64,000 nt of DNA. Source: Clavelina lepadiformis (Eukaryota; Chordata; Ascidiacea; Aplousobranchia; Clavelinidae). Below are positions 60,641 through 64,000 of this stretch, in pieces. The translations under genes were made by a program, and so were the position numbers. A model generated the notes under the pieces. The model worked only from the letters and a program-made list of their open reading frames with translations, was not told the DNA's origin and made no database searches. Every line of letters starts with the position of its first letter. The first letter of the stretch is position 1. The stretch lies in the NCBI RefSeq assembly GCF_947623445.1, contig NC_135244.1, positions 13,454,860 to 13,518,859 on the forward strand, written 5' to 3'.

Positions 60641-63378
60641 TTACTCCTCTTCCTGGCCGTGTGTGACGATGTAGCAGAGAGACTTGTAATCCAAGTTTCC
60701 AGCGGCATCGATAGGGGCAATGTCAAACATTTGTTGCAACTGTAGGTATAGAAAACGAAACCGTTTAGATAATAACCTTTGTACGACATTGGTAAAATAA
60801 TAATGTCGCTGTAATACGTAGCTTTTACAGATGGCACACTATTCATTTCACAAAATTGATGTTTGAAGTTAAACACAAAGATCTGGTTAAGCTAAAAAAA
60901 AACTGTAACTTCATTCACCTCTTGTTTGCTGAAACGGTCAGCTTGTGTAGTGAGCAATTCAGCCAACCTGTGAGGAAATGATGCTCAGCCGTAATGTTTA
61001 TAACAATTATTTTTTCACGTTTATGTAAAAGTGTACATTTCAAGTAACACTTACACGTTTTTATTCAGAACACCTTTGTCATCTGAATCGAGTAGTTTGA
61101 ATGCTTGCACGATGACTTCTTCGGGATCGGTTCCTGCAGAGATCAACATTAAATTAGTTGACATATAAATATCTACAATGTGATATATAGGTATTTATAT
61201 GAATACATGTTAAGACAGTTTAGTGACCAAAGCAATGTGCAATTTATGACGGTAATGGGCATGTCAAGGTTAGCAACTTGAAAACCGTAGTTCATTGGAA
61301 ACACGTGTTCTATGCTAAATAAAGATTTATTTTGTAGCATGCAATGCGCTAACACCTAAAAGGAATTTTTCTATAATAGCTATCCTTTTTGACGGAGAAT
61401 AATGTAGCATAAAAGTGGATACGTAGTAAGCACGGTGCAGTTATATTTTAGGGAGATTTGGGTTTATTCTGGGATATCTCCGGAAGGCAGTGGAAGTGCG
61501 AACGTGCGCTGTGTCTTGTGCCTGTGTCACCTTTAATTTTATCGCCCATCATCGACAAAAACACAGTAAAGTTGAGTTGGCCCGGAGCTTGTTGTAACAT
61601 CTCATCGAGGTCTTTATCGCTTCTCACATTACCTGTCATGCTACTTATTTAACTATGACGTCACTGGATACACTAAGAATGGAATGATTTGATGACATGT
61701 AAATGACGTTTGAACTCGGCTCATGCAGCGTGACGTTTCTATTTTGCGCATGAGGAGTTCGTACCCGAAATTTTGTCACCAAACATTCCTAAAAAGACTT
61801 GGAAATTGACGGGACCTTTGCCTTCTGCCAACATGGCAGAAATTTGGTCCTCTGGTATCACCCGCCCTTTTATTACACGAAAAAATTTGTGAAAAATTAA
61901 GTTTTTCTAAAAATTCTAAACAATCACACAAGCTAAATTTACTTTTCGTGCAAGCAATTAGATACAATACACAAGACTACGTACGAGTAGTTTAACCAAT
62001 ATTTGTATATGGTCTATACCAAATAGGCTTGTGTGGTAGAACATGAAATAGGTTAACGAGAGAAGCAGCTGACAACGGAAGAATGCGTTTACGAAAGAAA
62101 GCAATTAAAGCACCCGCTCTTACCCAAAGACGCATATGTGTCTTTCAAATCTTCTTTATCAATGAAGCCATCCCTGTTTGCGTCAATCATTGTGAATGCC
62201 TGTGTAAACCAATGGGAATAAACAACATGCTGTCACTAGGTTTTCCATTTTCCAAATACAGTATCATTATTCAAATGATGATGCCGGAGTCACTCGCTAA
62301 ACAATATAATGTGACATACACAAGCGAGTTGGTTTACAATTTATATCAGTTAAATTTTGCTTTAGGTGGTGTTGTGGTAATAAACATAGTTTGCAAAAGA
62401 CGTTATTTGACATTAATACATTCTTCACTAACGTTTTCAGAAAGTGACATATTAGATTCTTCCTATTTCAAGTTTTCATTTTGCTATCGCGTTTGTTGTT
62501 TACCAGCTAGTTCCAGGCGTTGAGCAACATTTGTAGTTAGTCAGGCCGGCAGTTACGTTTGATTTATTGAATAAATCATATGCATGTTTGTCAGCAACTT
62601 CCACGTAAAAAGCCTGATTCACATCAGACCGAATGTAAACATTTCATGCAATTGTTTACATTATGTCAATAATCTGTTTTCTGGATTGCGACTCTATTTG
62701 TTGGCGCTTTTACGGTGAGCTTGCTATTGAAACTTCGTTGCACTCGGTCGAAATCTACCAATGCGTTTTAAACCATAGATGTAATGACGTAGTGATTAAG
62801 TTGCCTTTTTGTACTGCAAGCTTATATAACGATGCGGTTTGTCTAAACCACATGGATTGCTTCATTTGATGTCTATGATGGTTATAAAACCAAGTCACGA
62901 CATGATTGCACGTATAATGTCGTCATCTAGTCACACGAACAACGGAAGGTGCATTTCTGCGTGAACAGGACGTTTCGGTGCGTAATGTTAAAAACCGGTA
63001 AACAGAAAATAACTGAATGCGCCGACGGGTTATCGATCATTCGTTTTTTAAAATCTTTTGATAGTTTACTCATATAAAAACGTCTTGTTGCTACAAACAC
63101 AATGAGCCTACCTCCTTGAATTCCTGGATCTGTGATTGATCGAACATAGAAAAAACATTGGATGTTGCTCTCTGTGATCTTTGCTTAGTTCCTTCCTTCT
63201 TCTTCGTCTTACGACTGGCCTGAAAGAATAATCATGGTTTAAGTCTGTCTTCTACTCTCTCTTATCCATGATGAGTTTATTTTAACTGTTAAAAAATGCA
63301 GATACAACAATGTAGTAATCTTCAGTCAGTTCGATTGCTTTTTGACACGTTGCAGACACCAATGCCAGTACTTACCAT
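60641..63378 (-). CDS. Myosin regulatory light chain (smooth/non-muscle type)
   Basis: Minus-strand exons: 63378-63376 (only the ATG), 63219-63112, 62199-62124, then either 61866-61765 (exon A) or 61632-61531 (exon B), then 61133-61055, 60967-60919 and 60739-60641. With one of A or B the product is 171 residues, the usual length. N-terminal residues 1-24 are basic and contain [12 protein letters not shown], whose Thr-Ser pair matches Thr18/Ser19 phosphorylated by myosin light-chain kinase. EF-hand 1 has an intact metal loop ([12 protein letters not shown]). Later motifs: [33 protein letters not shown] and the C-terminal [19 protein letters not shown]. It binds the IQ region of a myosin II heavy-chain neck and regulates its motor. 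All splice sites are GT-AG and all phases fit. Confidence 0.96.
61531..61632 (-). CDS. Light-chain alternative exon B
   Basis: A 102-nt exon beginning with 2 nt of a split Gly codon and ending with 1 nt of another. It encodes [20 protein letters not shown] then [13 protein letters not shown]. Acceptor ATGACAG and donor GTGACA. This version resembles the vertebrate smooth-muscle/non-muscle segment (LxxMxxEAPGxINFTxFL). It replaces exon A in the same place. Confidence 0.85.
61765..61866 (-). CDS. Light-chain alternative exon A
   Basis: Also exactly 102 nt with the same phases as exon B. It encodes [20 protein letters not shown] then [13 protein letters not shown]. Acceptor TAATAAAAG and donor GTACGA. 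15 of 34 residues match exon B. The intron between A and B is only 132 nt. Joining both would add 34 residues and repeat the segment between EF-hands 1 and 2, so exclusive use is expected. Confidence 0.85.
63376..63378 (-). CDS. Start-codon exon of the light-chain gene
   Basis: The ATG is followed at once by GTAAGT, so the first coding exon contributes only the initiator Met and the next exon starts with Ala ([10 protein letters not shown]). The flank TCAAAATG is a reasonable start context. Confidence 0.8.
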
Positions 63379-64000
63379 TTTGACTTATTTTGAGAGGGTT
63401 TCGGGCTGGGTGAATAACCAAAGTACTAATGCCAAGCTCCAGTGCTAAAAGCTTATCGCTTCAACTGATAAATGACTGCCAGAAGACAAGTAGAGAAGAC
63501 CAAGATCGTTACTTATCTTGCCGATGTGCCAGTTATATTTATGGATGTGTCATGGGGTTATCTTATTATAGTGATTCCGCCGAATCCTTTTATGGTAGAG
63601 GGTCGTTCAGCTGTCTTAGAGCGGCTGCCACGAGAGAGGAGTGAAGGATGAACAAAGTTAACTTTCATTAAGGCGACGTCACGCGTGGGTTTGGTTGGAA
63701 TTGCGCTTTGAGGATCCCAGGAGATGAATAATTAACTACACGACTTACTCGGTCTTTTTCGATTTCGCGAAAGCTACTCTATACATACCGTATGCTGTAA
63801 GTATAAAAGTATGGTAAAGGCCAACCTAATATTGCATCTCTAAACGTTATGGCAAAGTTGTTGTTTTTCAAGGAGCCTAACGTCACATCATTGACTTTTC
63901 TGGCGCAGGCTAACACATAAAGTGTTTTATTTTTTTTTTGCCCACGATTCAGAAAAAAGCAATGGAAGTGTTGCGTACGCAAATTGCCCATGAATAACGT
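63379..64000 (-). promoter_or_regulatory. Upstream region of the light-chain gene
   Basis: No coding sequence recognised. It holds an E-box CAGCTG at 63608-63613 and a CRE-like cGACGTCAc at 63674-63682, about 230 and 300 bp upstream of the start codon, and an AT-rich ATAAATATAA on the minus strand near 63533-63542 that could act as a TATA element. CRE plus E-box is a known pairing in ascidian muscle promoters. The match is suggestive, not proof. Confidence 0.3.

Noticed and set aside
62083..62523. 146-residue plus-strand open frame
   Set aside because: It is antisense to a secure light-chain exon (62199-62124) and its intron, with no recognisable features.

Overview
The window reads as AT-rich, intron-rich animal nuclear DNA, most likely from a tunicate (ascidian). 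This is inferred from chordate-type genes (three FoxI forkhead genes, a raver-family RNA-binding gene, KCTD9, a myosin regulatory light chain), many short exons and a load of small DNA transposons. The species cannot be fixed from the sequence alone. No rRNA, convincing tRNA or CRISPR array was seen.

Layout. 1-9360: no recognisable gene; it holds a dispersed repeat, hAT transposon ends, a small foldback and one orphan candidate exon. 9361-14976 (+): sixteen exons of a raver (ribonucleoprotein PTB-binding) gene, with the 5' exon(s) not found. 14977-20756: raver 3' flank, a second copy of the dispersed repeat, and a decayed hAT transposase split by a younger hAT MITE. 20757-30933 (+): KCTD9 (BTB plus pentapeptide repeats); its introns hold a MULE with an intact-looking transposase, a piggyBac deletion derivative and two hAT MITEs, all with target-site duplications still readable. 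31821-59052 (-): three tandem FoxI-type genes, each of two exons split at the same codon at the end of the forkhead domain. 60641-63378 (-): a myosin regulatory light chain gene with two alternative versions of one internal exon.

The genes are not an operon-like system. Raver acts in nuclear RNA processing, KCTD9 is probably a cullin-3 adaptor, the FoxI genes are transcription factors, and the light chain belongs to the contractile machinery. The signals most worth following are: the two 102-nt exons of the light-chain gene, which match in length and phase and look mutually exclusive; a 114-bp block identical between two FoxI paralogs, pointing to gene conversion; the long, divergent third FoxI gene; and the MULE whose terminal inverted repeats are built from 15-16 bp iterated units.
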